Origin: Byssochlamys sp. IMV 00236
Taxonomy: Eukaryota > Ascomycota > Eurotiomycetes > Eurotiales > Thermoascaceae
Length of the DNA: 64,000 nt
Direction of reading: 5' to 3'
Assembly: GCA_001931875.2 (NCBI GenBank)
Contig: MSJH02000666.1
Coordinates: forward strand, 62,001 to 126,000
The position numbers were made by a program, and so were the translations under genes. The notes under the pieces are model-generated. The model was not told the origin of the DNA and searched no databases. It was given only the letters and a program-made list of their open reading frames with translations. Positions 23,309 to 34,284 of the stretch are shown here, in pieces. Within the stretch, counting starts at the first letter, position 1; the number at the start of each line of letters is the position of its first letter.

Positions 23309-24359
23309 ATGCCTCACTCGTCTGTGACTATCGATCTTTCCGACGACTTGGACATGGCTCCTCCCAGTTTCAAGTCGAACGACGCTGCAAAGCGCACGCT
23401 TCTCCTGGCACCGCCGTCATTCGCCACCCAGGAAGAGAAACTGCGCAACCTCTTCACGACCTTCGATCGCTCCACAACAGACCTCCAGATGCTGGACCGT
23501 CTCTCTGCCGGCTTCGTCTCCCTTCCCTCGAACACGTACGATCTGGTTTTGGTCCTGACCGACACTGATAGCACGCGGCGGTCGGAGGCTCTGCCGCTGC
23601 TCACGCGGGAGCTCTACACTGCACTTGTCCCGGCCATGAAGACGGGTGCGAAGCTACAGACACAGGATAACTTCTTTGGCGCATCTGAGGCGCGCGAGGC
23701 GGTTCTGGCTGGGCTCGTGCACAAGGATGGTGGATTCGAGAAACCGGACACCACTGCGGCGGTCGCCGTTCCTCTGCGCTTTGGTGCGAAGAAAGCGGCT
23801 GCAAAGAAGAATGTTCCTCCCCCGCCTCCTGTGATCGATTTCACGGATGATCTGGGCAATGATGATGAATTGATCGACGAGGACACCCTGTTGTCAGCAG
23901 AGGACATGAAGAGACCTGTTGTGCCACGTAAGTCGACCCGTGATATTTCCCTTCTTTCTCTACGTCCATTTTGCTGACAGCCTGTGTAGCCCCAGAGTGT
24001 CAGCCGAAAGCCGGTAAAAGACGTCGAGCTTGCAAGGACTGCACTTGCGGTCTGGCGGCTCAACTCGAGGCAGAGGACGCCGAACGACGGGCCAAAGCGG
24101 ATCAGGGCTTGGACACATTGAAGCTGCAGGCGGATGATCTGAACGAACTAGATTTCACCGTGCAGGGAAAGACAGGCTCATGTGGTAACTGCGCATTGGG
24201 TGATGCGTTTAGATGTGCAGGGGTAAGTCTTATCACAACGCCAAATGGATTGGAATCCCGTATACTGATTATCTGTTACTTATTTAGTGCCCTTTCATCG
24301 GTATGCCCGCATTCAAGCCCGGCGAGGAAGTGAAGATTCTCAACGAGGCGCAGTTCTAA
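23309..24359 (+). CDS. DRE2: Fe-S cluster assembly protein Dre2 (CIAPIN1/anamorsin)
   Basis: Three exons, 23309-23927, 23990-24222 and 24288-24359, give 307 residues. The C-terminal CIAPIN1 domain is complete: motif A is C210-x10-C221-xx-C224-x-C226 and motif B is C271-xx-C274-x7-C282-xx-C285, the last cysteine being supplied by exon 3. Motif B follows the usual twin CX2C arrangement that binds a cluster. The N-terminal part is the degenerate methyltransferase-like domain of fungal Dre2, followed by an acidic linker. With Tah18, Dre2 delivers electrons to the cytosolic Fe-S assembly machinery. The ATG at 23309 is chosen because it gives the usual N-terminus; an in-frame ATG at 23219 would add a hydrophobic segment. 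Confidence 0.94.
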
Positions 24360-27357
24360 TGGGATGGATGGTTTTTGTTTCAGAGCAAGCGATTGGAAGG
24401 ATCTCTAGACTTGAACTGGCGTTGCACAAAATAAACATAGAGGAATATGTCGGACAAAGCAGTTTCGACACGGTGTTTCGGCGTCAAGGATTTGGTTAAT
24501 GGGCTGTGGATATACTTACATCTGTCATCTGGAAGGATGTCATAGCGTTGCCTTTTTTAATTCATTTGAGACAATATAGTTAGAGCGTTCTCAGTACCTT
24601 TTACTCCGTGTATTCCATTGCGCCTTTACCATACAGCGAACGTCGTCAGATATTGCTTTTCACGTGGGTGTAGTTCTATTCTTGCTTCCTTGATGAAGAA
24701 ACTCCAAAAATAATAAATAAATAGATAAATAAAAATAACCCAGTCCACCCGTCTGAAAGATAAGGACAAAGTACCCTCGAACTAGCATCTAGTGAAGTAT
24801 GACAGCTTATCATGTTTTTATTTTATTCTATATTTTCTTGAGACAATCACTCATTCCCAGGAACCCCCCCTGTAAAAGACAACATACTATCTTTGGCCTT
24901 GCATCCTCCCACGGAGGGATCAATGTAGCGTAAGGTTTGTCGCGTAACTGACCATCTGGTTAAGGAAGCGAGATAGCAACCATTTCTACTTTTCATGGGG
25001 GAAAAGAGGGATTTTAGACCTATTCGGAGATTATGACGAGCATACAATTTAGGAATTAGTTATAACTATACTGCGAGCTCAAGCACTAGTTATATTCACC
25101 TGGTCCAGGTTTCGTGTTGAGGATGTAACGTCTATGTCCTTATATAGCGAGAGCAGTTCTTAGGGCGTTGCCCAAGAATCCTAGTCTTTTGCTCCTGGCG
25201 CAGCGGTCTAGCTTAGAATGTTCCCTAGGAGTTAGGTCGCGCCAAAGGACTCGCAGTCAATTAATGATTCAGAGCAGTAATTAGTCAAGGGTTTGTTCTG
25301 TTCCTGGGACAGACTTTTTGGATGTTATTGAATTTTAGCTGGACATACACTTCTCTACATCGTGGAACCCATGGAATGAAAGCTCGTTAAGATGTAATAG
25401 CTTCTTTTCAGTGCATATATGGGTTATAAGTACAGTAAGTACAGTACAATTCGAATAGCTTCGAAGGAAGAAAGAATTTCCAAGCGCCGTCATCGGCGCT
25501 GTGGTCACGCGCCAAACTGCTTCAGACACTCTGGGTAATAGAGAAATTAAAGTGGGAATGGAATAGCACCCTCTATGAAAGGTTGCCAAGCACCCAGTCC
25601 ATCAAGCTATGAGTCAGGTGTACTCTCTTTTAGACTTGTTTGTCGTCGCAGAAGAGGTTTCAGTGGCGAAAAAAATACCCCTCGTTGGCCGCGGCTTGTG
25701 TCGGATGGTCGAGCCCTGCGGGGGCTTTTTCTTTTATACTACAAGCTCGAAGGTTCGTCCGTCCCCGTGGGGTAGAGGAAGTTAAATCTAGTTTAATGTG
25801 AACTAGTGAACAAGTTACGAAATCACCAAGCACAGACAATAATGCCCACCGCTCTGGAGTGTTATTGTTTCTGGAGAATTAAGCCCTGTAAATCATTGTC
25901 GATCTTGTGTTAATCGAAGGTCTGTGGGATGTCTTTATGTTTATAGCTAACACCCTCTCAGCTATCTTCTTGACCTACCGCAAAATGCGAATTAGCTACC
26001 CTCACAACCCTTGCCTACAAAACAGCCACCACCACCACCACCACTGCATCCCCGTCCGGGGATGCAAATTGAGGGGAAAACCCGTCGGGGGCCGGAAAGC
26101 TGGAGTATTGATTGGATGGTATTCCACGGCAGGCTATCCCAACCCATGTCATGGCTTTCGGCCATGATTCCAAAAGCTTCGAGTGATTCCGGCCCTACGT
26201 GGCTTTATCCACAGAAGAGTCTGCAGCTAGTATCCTATCCTGATTTTGCAGTTAGGACCAGGCCATCATCGATACAACGCAATTGCAAATGGCCTGAGGA
26301 CAAGAGCGGGAAAGTCCAATTGGTGTCAAAGCGCTGCTTAAGTACTGGTCCACAACCCATGGTATCTAGAACGCCACTTTTGCTGTACTCGACAATAAGG
26401 CCGGCTGGGTTTGAAATTAATGTCACCAGGACAAACCCTAGTATGTGTAGCGTTCGGGCCCTATTGGGTGCCAGATCGTTATCCTAAGATTCGGCTTTGC
26501 GCATACCGTGTGAAATTGCAGTTTCTATTGCTGCAAGTGCTGACGATAGTACTACACTGGCAGGTTCCTTCGCTAGTGACAGTTTGTGCTAACCATATAT
26601 CACTAATAGGCAGCTAGTTGCAGGAAAGAAGCAGAAACCAGGGACATTACCTTACCCATAATGTCTCTGCACAGTAGTAGATATCTTGTGTCATAACTAA
26701 TTACTAAATTTTGGATCTACCACTTGCTAGTTTAAACTATATTGGTTCCAAAATTGACGCACATGGTTGCCGTATCGGTGTATATCCCGATATGCCTAGT
26801 TCCATCTACTTAATGCCCACGATGCAACGCCGATCCTTTTTAGACAGCCATAGTTGGCTCAATTGGCGTACTCTAGGTCATTCTCCGCGAGCTCGTTACC
26901 GACTGTCATCTTGACTCCACTGACCTTAATGCCGCGGTCATTTGAAAGGTGACATGTGATGGCTATTTTTTGTGCTCTTGTACGTCTATATCCTGTTGAG
27001 CATCAAGCGGCAATACTTTCGATTCTTTCGAAGCTGGTCTGCGCTTGAATTGTGCTGTCTACTTCCCCGAGTCAAGGGCCTGGAGAGAGCGTCTGACCCT
27101 AGTCCCTGGATGGTTGTGCAGATAGTTCCTTCTTCGCTTGGATAGGACTCTGACATATCTCTGCTTTTTGCTGCTGTATGCCGTTTGCGCAAACAAGGCA
27201 CGAGACAAATACGCGCCGGCAGTTCCCGCTGAAACGAACGCTGCGCAACCAGCATTAACACAACAACTGGCAGAATAAGACCGCTATATGGGGCTAGACA
27301 TATCTGGCACAGGGCATAGCTTTTCTGGAAATCGATACCAGTAAGGAGAACTACAGT
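24360..27357. other. Long gene-poor interval
   Basis: This 3.0-kb stretch has only unsupported frames, the longest being 158 codons at 26011-26487. A short (CAC)n microsatellite is at about 26025-26044. I see no terminal repeats, transposase pattern or RNA gene. The last few hundred bases should hold the promoter of the DUF3712 gene. Confidence 0.45.
26025..26044 (+). repeat. (CAC)n microsatellite
   Basis: Six or so tandem CAC/ACC units lie in an otherwise non-coding region. Confidence 0.7.
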
Positions 27358-28606
27358 ATGGCGGAGGACAAGTCCCAAATCGAGCAGTATAATGATGCGG
27401 AGGGCAACGGCTTCAATGGTACCGCTGGCGTTGCACTCGCCAAACCGACCATTGGCCAGCGCCTCAAGGCTCACTACAAGAGATGGTGGTGGGTGCATGT
27501 TATCATATTGATAATTGTCGTCTTGGTGGTCACCCTTCCAGTGTATGCATCTGGCCTTTTCTCCTCTAAAGCGGCAGGCATGATCACAGACAACTAACAC
27601 GCAAACAGAGTCTACGTCGGATACCCTCATATCGCTCAACACGATATCAGCGATTCGACCTTGAATATCACGCAGTTGATGATCTCGAATCCCACTCCGG
27701 ATTCATTTGACCTGCACCAGACCCAAACTCTCGGAACAAACAGCAGCTATCATCCTTGGATCTACTCGTTCAACTCGACGGTCTCTCTGGCTGGAGCATC
27801 CGCTCCTTTCGCCTTCATACCGGTCCCGAAAGTCAAGTCGAAGAATGGAGCTGAAATTGTCATTGATGACAGGGTGCAGCTGGCCAACATATCTGCGTTT
27901 AGCGACTTCTGCAAGGCGACGATGTTGAATGAAGAAGTTAGCTTGAATGTCTATGGAAAACCGGAACTGAAGGAGGGTGGTTTGCCCAAGACGAAGGTTA
28001 CATATAACAAGACCGTGACTATGAAAGGTAAACTGATGTCGACTCTCTCTAAATCTCCATTGTTCCCGATAGATACTAACCCTGATATCTCCCATTCTAG
28101 CCCTCAACAAACTCAAGGGATTCAACATCACCGAACTGCACGTCCTGACCAAGAACAACCCCGACGGGACGAACATGAATGGGACTGTCCTCATCCCGAA
28201 CCCTAGCGTGTTGACACTCGAAATGGTCCGTCTACAATTTATTCAGCCCCCCTCCTCATTATAAACAGTCTGACTAACCAATTACCCTCCACTCCAGGGC
28301 AACCTAACGATGGATCTCTCCGTGGATGGCACACCCATCGGCCAATCTTTCATCTACAACTTCACCCTCCGTCCTGGAAACAACATCACACCCATGACAT
28401 CAAAAGTCAACGAAACCGTCCTCATTTCCATGCTAACTGAGAAGTACAAGGATGGCATCCTACCCCTTGATATTGTCGGCAGTGAGAGCGCCGTCAATGG
28501 CAAAAACCTGACTTATTTCTCTGAGGCGCTCGCGGCGAATACTATTCACGTCAATGTGAATGCCGGCGCGGCACTCGCTGAGATTGGACTTTCTGGTGGG
28601 CTGTAG
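27358..28606 (+). CDS. DUF3712 single-pass membrane protein
   Basis: Four exons, 27358-27542, 27609-28027, 28101-28225 and 28298-28606, give 345 residues. A cytosolic N-terminus of about 44 residues ends in basic and Trp residues (HYKRWWW), then one strong membrane helix at about 45-62 is followed by a long lumenal or external part with many N-glycosylation sequons such as NIT, NST and NLT. The segment LNKLKGFNITEL and the body match fungal DUF3712 proteins, which resemble the LEA-2-type fold of vacuolar membrane proteins. The role is unknown. The third intron begins GTCCGT, a weak donor, but it keeps the frame and is the only in-frame solution I found. Confidence 0.85.
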
Positions 28607-29012
28607 CCATGTCATTGCTTCTATACCTTTCCAGTTGGGTAAAAGAGGCCGTCTTATAACCGAAACCTGGCAAAGTTTGGTTGATACGGCGAGAAGTCCC
28701 ATCTTGGGTTAATGTGTTGTTGCACCCATTTTCTTCTTTTAATTGACAACACTTCCTGCACTTACTATTTCTGCTTCCATTATTACCGCTAATTGGCTAT
28801 CTCATACAATGCGAGTGATACAGTGATGTGCCCAGGGATAAAATGGACATATGGGAAACGTCAATGAACATGCATTATTTCAATTATGTGCTATTCGGCC
28901 ACAATTTATAGCGTTCTTGAGCTATCTATTGAGCACCTAACTCCCGATACAAACTACATCTCTCTGAAACGGGATTCGGCACAACTCAGCCGCAATGTTT
29001 GCCATCACGTAG
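28607..29012. other. Convergent intergenic region
   Basis: The region holds the facing 3' flanks of the DUF3712 and DUF6914-like genes. It is AT-rich and I see nothing else in it. Confidence 0.5.
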
Positions 29013-29729
29013 TCACGACGCTTTGCCATTACTTTCAGAAGTAAAGCTAAAGAACGGACTTGAAACGTAGAAGGGCCGCTCCTGGGGAGTGTCTTCAGCA
29101 GTCGAAGCTCCGGTATCCTTTGCATTGCCCAAGAGCGACCGTATGCGATCCTGAAATACCGAGTTATGCATCAACTTCCCAACGGACTTGGTAGGATCTT
29201 CCTTATCCGAGAATCTGGCATCAGGGACTCCCTCAAATGTAGACTCCGATCCTACTATCCACTTCCTACCCGTACGAAGACAAGACTCTTTCATCTCATC
29301 AGCGCTTTGATTGATCATACTCCTCCAAAACTCGCCCTCCCCTCGATTCACCAGACCCTCCCCATCCAGCATCGCCACGGCACCAGCAACCCAATCCTGA
29401 CAGTTTCCCACTCCCCATTCGGGAATATTCGATTCATCTTTCCCGAACGCGGAGAGCAACTGGGTTGTTCGTTCCTTTTGTTCTTGTGATAATAAACCAA
29501 GCTCGCAGCGGCCTCTTAGTACTGGGTCTTCAAGTGGCTGGATCCGAGGATCATAGATGAAACCGTCATCTGTGGGATTGCGAATGTGGTAAATTTCGCA
29601 TGTGGAAGAGGATATTTCGTAGATGACTATTCCAACGTGGGAGGGGCCATCTCCAAGGGTAGCGTCACCGCGTCCGTAGACGTTTATGGCTAGGCCGTAA
29701 GTTGGTGGATGTGTAGCTTTTGAGTCCAT
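29013..29729 (-). CDS. DUF6914-like protein, possible papain-like fold
   Basis: A single exon gives 238 residues from the ATG at 29729. The N-terminal half has a strand with SHVGIVIYE, then EIYHI, and a later GNCQDWVAG motif. A histidine on an early strand and a cysteine before a helix recall the PPPDE/NlpC-type papain-like folds and the fungal DUF6914 group, but catalysis is only inferred. The middle is variable and the C-terminus looks disordered. An upstream in-frame ATG at 29819 would add 30 residues with a short hydrophobic run (VLIITLLL); I chose the later start because the domain begins directly after it. Confidence 0.65.
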   Translation of the reverse strand: MDSKATHPPTYGLAINVYGRGDATLGDGPSHVGIVIYEISSSTCEIYHIRNPTDDGFIYDPRIQPLEDPVLRGRCELGLLSQEQKERTTQLLSAFGKDESNIPEWGVGNCQDWVAGAVAMLDGEGLVNRGEGEFWRSMINQSADEMKESCLRTGRKWIVGSESTFEGVPDARFSDKEDPTKSVGKLMHNSVFQDRIRSLLGNAKDTGASTAEDTPQERPFYVSSPFFSFTSESNGKAS

Positions 29730-30216
29730 GAGAAGAAGTGTAATAATCAGTACACAATGAGGAGGATGTAGGTATGTATATGTTACGGTGTTGCCTGTTG
29801 CGCCGATTGATCGCGACATCACATGATGCTAAGTACCTAAGGTACTTGATAGCGGGGCTGGATATGCGAGTTAACTGACGACTATTCGAAAATAAGAACA
29901 GACTGAAAACTGAATTGAAACAAGACACCCCCGCAAAAAGAGATCATATCAACCATATCACATAAAACATCTTCCATATCTAGCCTGGGTGAGGTATATC
30001 GCTGGAGAAGCGTCAGCCATCTCGGACTCTCAGACAACCTCTAATTCGAGTCGCAAGATCTCAACCTTGTCCATGTTTAGTATGGGCAGTCATGTTTATT
30101 GTATTACGCGTTGCTTTACGACATTGAGATAACTTCTATTTCATAATAATCATTACGTGTCTACAACACTCGGATGAATAAGTTTCTTGGTGTCATCGCG
30201 AAATCTGCAGCGGACT
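29730..30216. promoter_or_regulatory. Divergent promoter region
   Basis: The region between the DUF6914-like gene and the Sec14-like/APH gene should contain both promoters. No motif stands out. Confidence 0.45.
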
Positions 30217-32089
30217 ATGTCTGATCTATCGAGACTATCGGAGTCTAGAGCAGTGAATGATGTCTTGAAAAACCTTGATTCAATAATTCGCGAGGCACTT
30301 CATAGAGAGATATGTGGGTTTGACTTGAAGGAAGGTGACCCAAAAATAGTGGAAGCTATTATCCGAAAGGTAAAATATGAAACAATATACAGTTGATACC
30401 AATACTGAAAGTTAATAGTTCCTCAGACATAATTCTCTGATACCTTCGCTTCAGGTTCAAAGAGCAAGTTACGCTTTGCAAAAGACGTTGCGATGGCGGC
30501 GCTTGTCTTCCCCGCGAGCCCTTCTTGAGGAAGCGAAGTCCATACTGCCACAATTGGGTCTTTTCCAGTCGACTTTTCACCAGGGAAAACATGTGATGTG
30601 GGCTAAGATAGACGAAGAAGTTATGAAACGTTCTTCATTGGTCCATGAAAGCCTCAGCACATCTCAGGGGATCATGAAGCTGGGCCTTGGAGCAATAGAG
30701 CTTGTTGCTAACTCCCTTCTAGCGGATATTTCCGGAAACGACAGTGACTCTAATCATTCGGCCTCCTGTGTCGTTGAATTCAGTATCCGTGATACCTACG
30801 GAGGTCGTAGAGATAATCGGTCATTTCGTTCTGTGGTGCATCAGGCCCTGGAGGGATTAGTGCCGCTGATCCACTTCCACTACCCCCTTCTCTTTGAGAA
30901 GATATACATCATACGCCCATGCGAGGAATATCTTACACGCCTTGAAATTCCCGAATGCTTGTTAACGAAGACGATAATTCTACATAACCGAGACGATCTA
31001 AAGCTTCACCTTGGAGTGGAAGTGACACCGGAAAGTGGTGCTGCTCGAAAACTACCAGCAAGTGGCGATTCTTTAGAGCTTGAATCCACAGGAAAGGACG
31101 TGCTTCAGTCGGTGGGGAAGACAGAAACTGCGACGCAAGACTATGTGACTGAGAACGAAGAGGTGTCACCTTCTGGTTCAGATCCAAAGTCCAGCACACA
31201 GCCTCAGCCGGAACCGATGGAGACTGAACCACGACTCATATATTCAGAAACTATTGGACCTCCAACTATCATTTTAGATCCAGAAGATCTGAAGACGGCC
31301 GAAGATCTCTTCCCAGAAAAGATGGGTGCTCGCGTGGTCTTTGCTGATTCAGACATGGTGGCTAAATTCGGCCATGGTGTCCGGTTAGCTGAAGCTGAAG
31401 CTCTACATCTAGTATCTACGCGGACAACAATACCTGTTCCAAAACTACTGAGCGCGTATATCCTTGATGGGATAGGATATATTATCATGTCCTACGAAGA
31501 AGGCGAATCTCTAGAGAATTACTGGGACCGCGTTTCGAAATCGGAACAAGACCGCATACTAAGATGCCTACATGACTATGTACGGCAGATGCGAGAAATC
31601 AAAGGCGATTTTATCGGCGGGCTTGACCGATCCCCTTGCCGAGATGGAATTTTCGAAGCAGGCTACGGTGACTACCGAAAATACAGCTATGGCCCGTATC
31701 AATCAGAAGAAGACTTCAACGAGGGTATAGTACAAGCCTTGCGAGACCGAATACGTCCTGAAGTTCTTGCACGTGAGGATGACGAGGACTCAATATTTTT
31801 TACCAGCGAATATATCTTGTATCAGACGGTAAGAGGGCTTAGAGGCCATGAAATAGTATTTACGCACGGCGATTTGCACACTAGCAATATTCTTGTTCGG
31901 CCTGATGGCACACCGGTTATCCTGGATTGGGGGTTGGCCGGATTCTGGCCCGAATACTGGGAATTCTATCGTGCTATGTTTAATCCTCCTTGGCGGCCTA
32001 TTTGGGATCGCATGGTGGAAAAGATTATCCCACCGTACTATGTGGAGTATAGTGTTATGAAGAGGATATTTGCGGCAGCATGGAACTGA
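30217..32089 (+). CDS. Sec14-like (CRAL-TRIO) region fused to APH-type phosphotransferase
   Basis: Two exons, 30217-30369 and 30455-32089, join in phase 0 to 595 residues. The C-terminal half (from about 325) is an APH/choline-kinase-like domain: IPVPKLLSAY, IIMSYEEGESL, then a Brenner-type HGDLHTSN loop with D524 and N529, and ILDWG with D542. The N-terminal 270 residues look like a diverged Sec14 fold: a helical part with QKTLRWRR, a strand ending in IRD (D164), and FHYPLLFEKIYIIRP at about 192-206 followed by KTIIL, which follow the order of the CRAL-TRIO core. A Pro/Ser/Glu-rich linker of about 80 residues connects them. The APH call is firm; the Sec14-like call is pattern-based. The start is the first in-frame ATG; the donor of the 85-nt intron (GTAAAA) is weak. 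Confidence 0.83.
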
Positions 32090-32728
32090 GGGACATGGGC
32101 CAGGACGTCAAGATCTTTAGAAAAGGGTACATTGTGGATAGGGAGTATGAATATAGGTGTAGATAGATGTAGACGTGATACATGAAAATAAAATAAAAAG
32201 GAGACCACTACTAAATTATGTCCTATCACTTCACTATCAAAAGCGATACTTTGAGTGGCAGAAGAACCAAGTACTAAGAAGGCATAGACTACCTAGCTAA
32301 GCTTATCACATCCAATACTTAGTCTACTAGTCGAAGATATTAACCTTAGTCTCACTCTTTCTTTTTCTTGGTTATTTAAACAACATGATTCTCTAATCGC
32401 CGCTACAGGACGTCAGTGGAAAAGAGGTAAAGAATTGGCGGAGATGGAGAGCTCTGGAGAATGCCTGTGCTGAGATCGATAGGTATCCGCTGTGGTACAC
32501 TCTCCAATCTCCTCCATCTGAGATCAGATCCTACTAATCCTCTTTCAGATATTGGCGGCCCAGATATTCAATTCTTCATGTGGCGATACTGAATAATGAC
32601 ATTCTGGATTGTTCCGTTCTAGTTAACTACGGTTGATTAATTACTTACATAATCGCAGCACTTTTTCGAGCTTTCTCCGCGTTCCATTCCATCCGAAAGG
32701 GTTAACCAAAAAAAAGGAACTAGGAATC
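32090..32728. other. Intergenic region upstream of thioredoxin
   Basis: The region holds the 3' flank of the Sec14-like/APH gene and the promoter of the thioredoxin gene. No gene or repeat is recognised. Confidence 0.45.
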
Positions 32729-33311
32729 ATGGAGCTCTCCCGCCTCATCGTCATTCTTGCCATCTGGCTCGGTATAATTCTCCTCCCCCTTTCCCCTCAA
32801 ATCAGAACAATAACTAGCTATTATTATAATTACTAACATCTAGCTATCCCACCTAGCAATCCGCTACTACTTAAAAACTCGCTCCAGAAACACCTCCGAC
32901 AAAACCACCATGGCTCACGGGAAAGTCATCGAGGTGGACAAGTGCGTCTTATCATCTTTCCCCCGAATCAAACCACCAATACTATCAGTCTGTCACTAAC
33001 CTCTCTACGTATACAATAGTCCTGTCATCTTCAAGGCCTTGACCTCCTCGGGTCCCGTCGTCGTTGACTTCTTCGCCACATGGTGCGGTCCCTGCAAGGC
33101 CGTCGCCCCCACCGTGGGCAAGCTCAGTGAAACCTACAGCAACGTGCGCTTCCTCCAGGTTGACGTCGACAAGGCCGGTTCAATTGCGCAGCAACTAGGC
33201 GTGCGCGCTATGCCCACGTTCGTGTTGTTCAAGGATGGAAAGGAGTTGGAGAAACGCGTTGTTGGCGGGAACGTGAAAGAGTTGGAGGAGGCGATTAAGT
33301 CGATTTCTTAA
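32729..33311 (+). CDS. Thioredoxin with optional N-terminal membrane anchor
   Basis: Three exons, 32729-32771, 32857-32941 and 33020-33311, give 139 residues. The last 107 residues, from the ATG at 32910, are a standard thioredoxin: DFFATWCGPCKAV with the redox pair C33/C36 of the short form, RAMPTF with the cis-proline, and a C-terminal helix. The first exon adds MELSRLIVILAIWL joined to AIRYYLKTRS, a hydrophobic helix followed by basic residues, as in a signal anchor. The first intron has a perfect TACTAAC branch site and ends at the second AG (32856), which restores the frame. The short form would act in the cytosol with thioredoxin reductase; the long form could be membrane-bound. Which start is used is not known. 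Confidence 0.9.
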
Positions 33312-34284
33312 TGCGAGACGGAATTTCTCCGTGGGCGCTGATGTAGTATTTGACATGCTATATGTAATATTGAGTGAAACGAAGCGGTTGGAACAGGGAG
33401 GGGGGGTGGTTTATGCTATGTCCTAGCTATGCATTGCCATAGTTTGTATAGAGCATGACTTAACGATATGAATTTAGAAATTTATAATCTCGATTCATTG
33501 CTGCTCGGCTAGTTTCGTCGCGGGCGACTGGAGTGTTTTCACAATAACAATGGTAAATGAGATCTCGCATTTCTTCTTGTGCTTATTTATATTAGGTTAC
33601 TTTACTTTCAATCCGCCCAATGGCGGCGAGTTTGAGGGGTGGGTGACTCGTTCCCCGCTGGGTTTACGAGAAATCAATCCTAATAGACAATGTACAATAT
33701 GTTATTCGATATATTCATCCAAGTCACAGATAAAAAGGAACGTGAGTTACAATATTGACCATTTGTACACCATGAGGGTTTTGGATTCATAGAAAATGTG
33801 TCCTGATAGGAACAATAGTGATAAAAATATTTGATCGATATGTGATTATTCAGTAGGAAAACCACAGCATAGGGGAATATGGTAATAGACAACTGTGAGG
33901 CTATCATCAGGAGATAGCGACAAAAATACATCAACTGAATGGCAATATGTAACTTCCAGAGAGGGAGTAGTATAGACTTTCTGCCTCTTTTCGCAATTAT
34001 AGCATATCTTCGCCAGACGCAGAATGAGTACTGGATAATAGCCAGATGAGCAAAAACAAAAGGATCCAAACAAAGAACTTTTTATGGATCTAGCACTTAG
34101 ACCCATTTTTGTCATAACATCGTACTATCGTGAAGAACATGTTGTAGCCATTTTCTGTTTGGGAGTTCAGTTTCCGCGATCAGAACCTGACAAGATGGCG
34201 TATTAATAAGTTGCTATTATTGTTCAATGCATCGTGCCGTCCGTCTGGGCATAATTGTATGCCTTTTCGTAGGAAGAGGAGATC
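33312..34284. other. Convergent AT-rich intergenic region
   Basis: The stretch lies between the 3' ends of the thioredoxin and F-box genes. It is AT-rich, with several short frames of skewed composition, and I see no supported feature. Confidence 0.5.

Noticed and set aside
25185..25260. Sequence that resembles a tRNA A box (TGGCGCAGCGG)
   Set aside because: No B box of the GGTTCGANNCC type at the right distance and no foldable acceptor stem.
26011..26487. 158-codon plus-strand frame beginning near a CAC repeat
   Set aside because: The composition is not protein-like beyond the repeat, and no motif or splice extension was found.
26986..27642. 218-codon minus-strand frame opposite the first exon of the DUF3712 gene
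   Set aside because: The plus-strand exons join into a recognisable protein and this frame has no family pattern.
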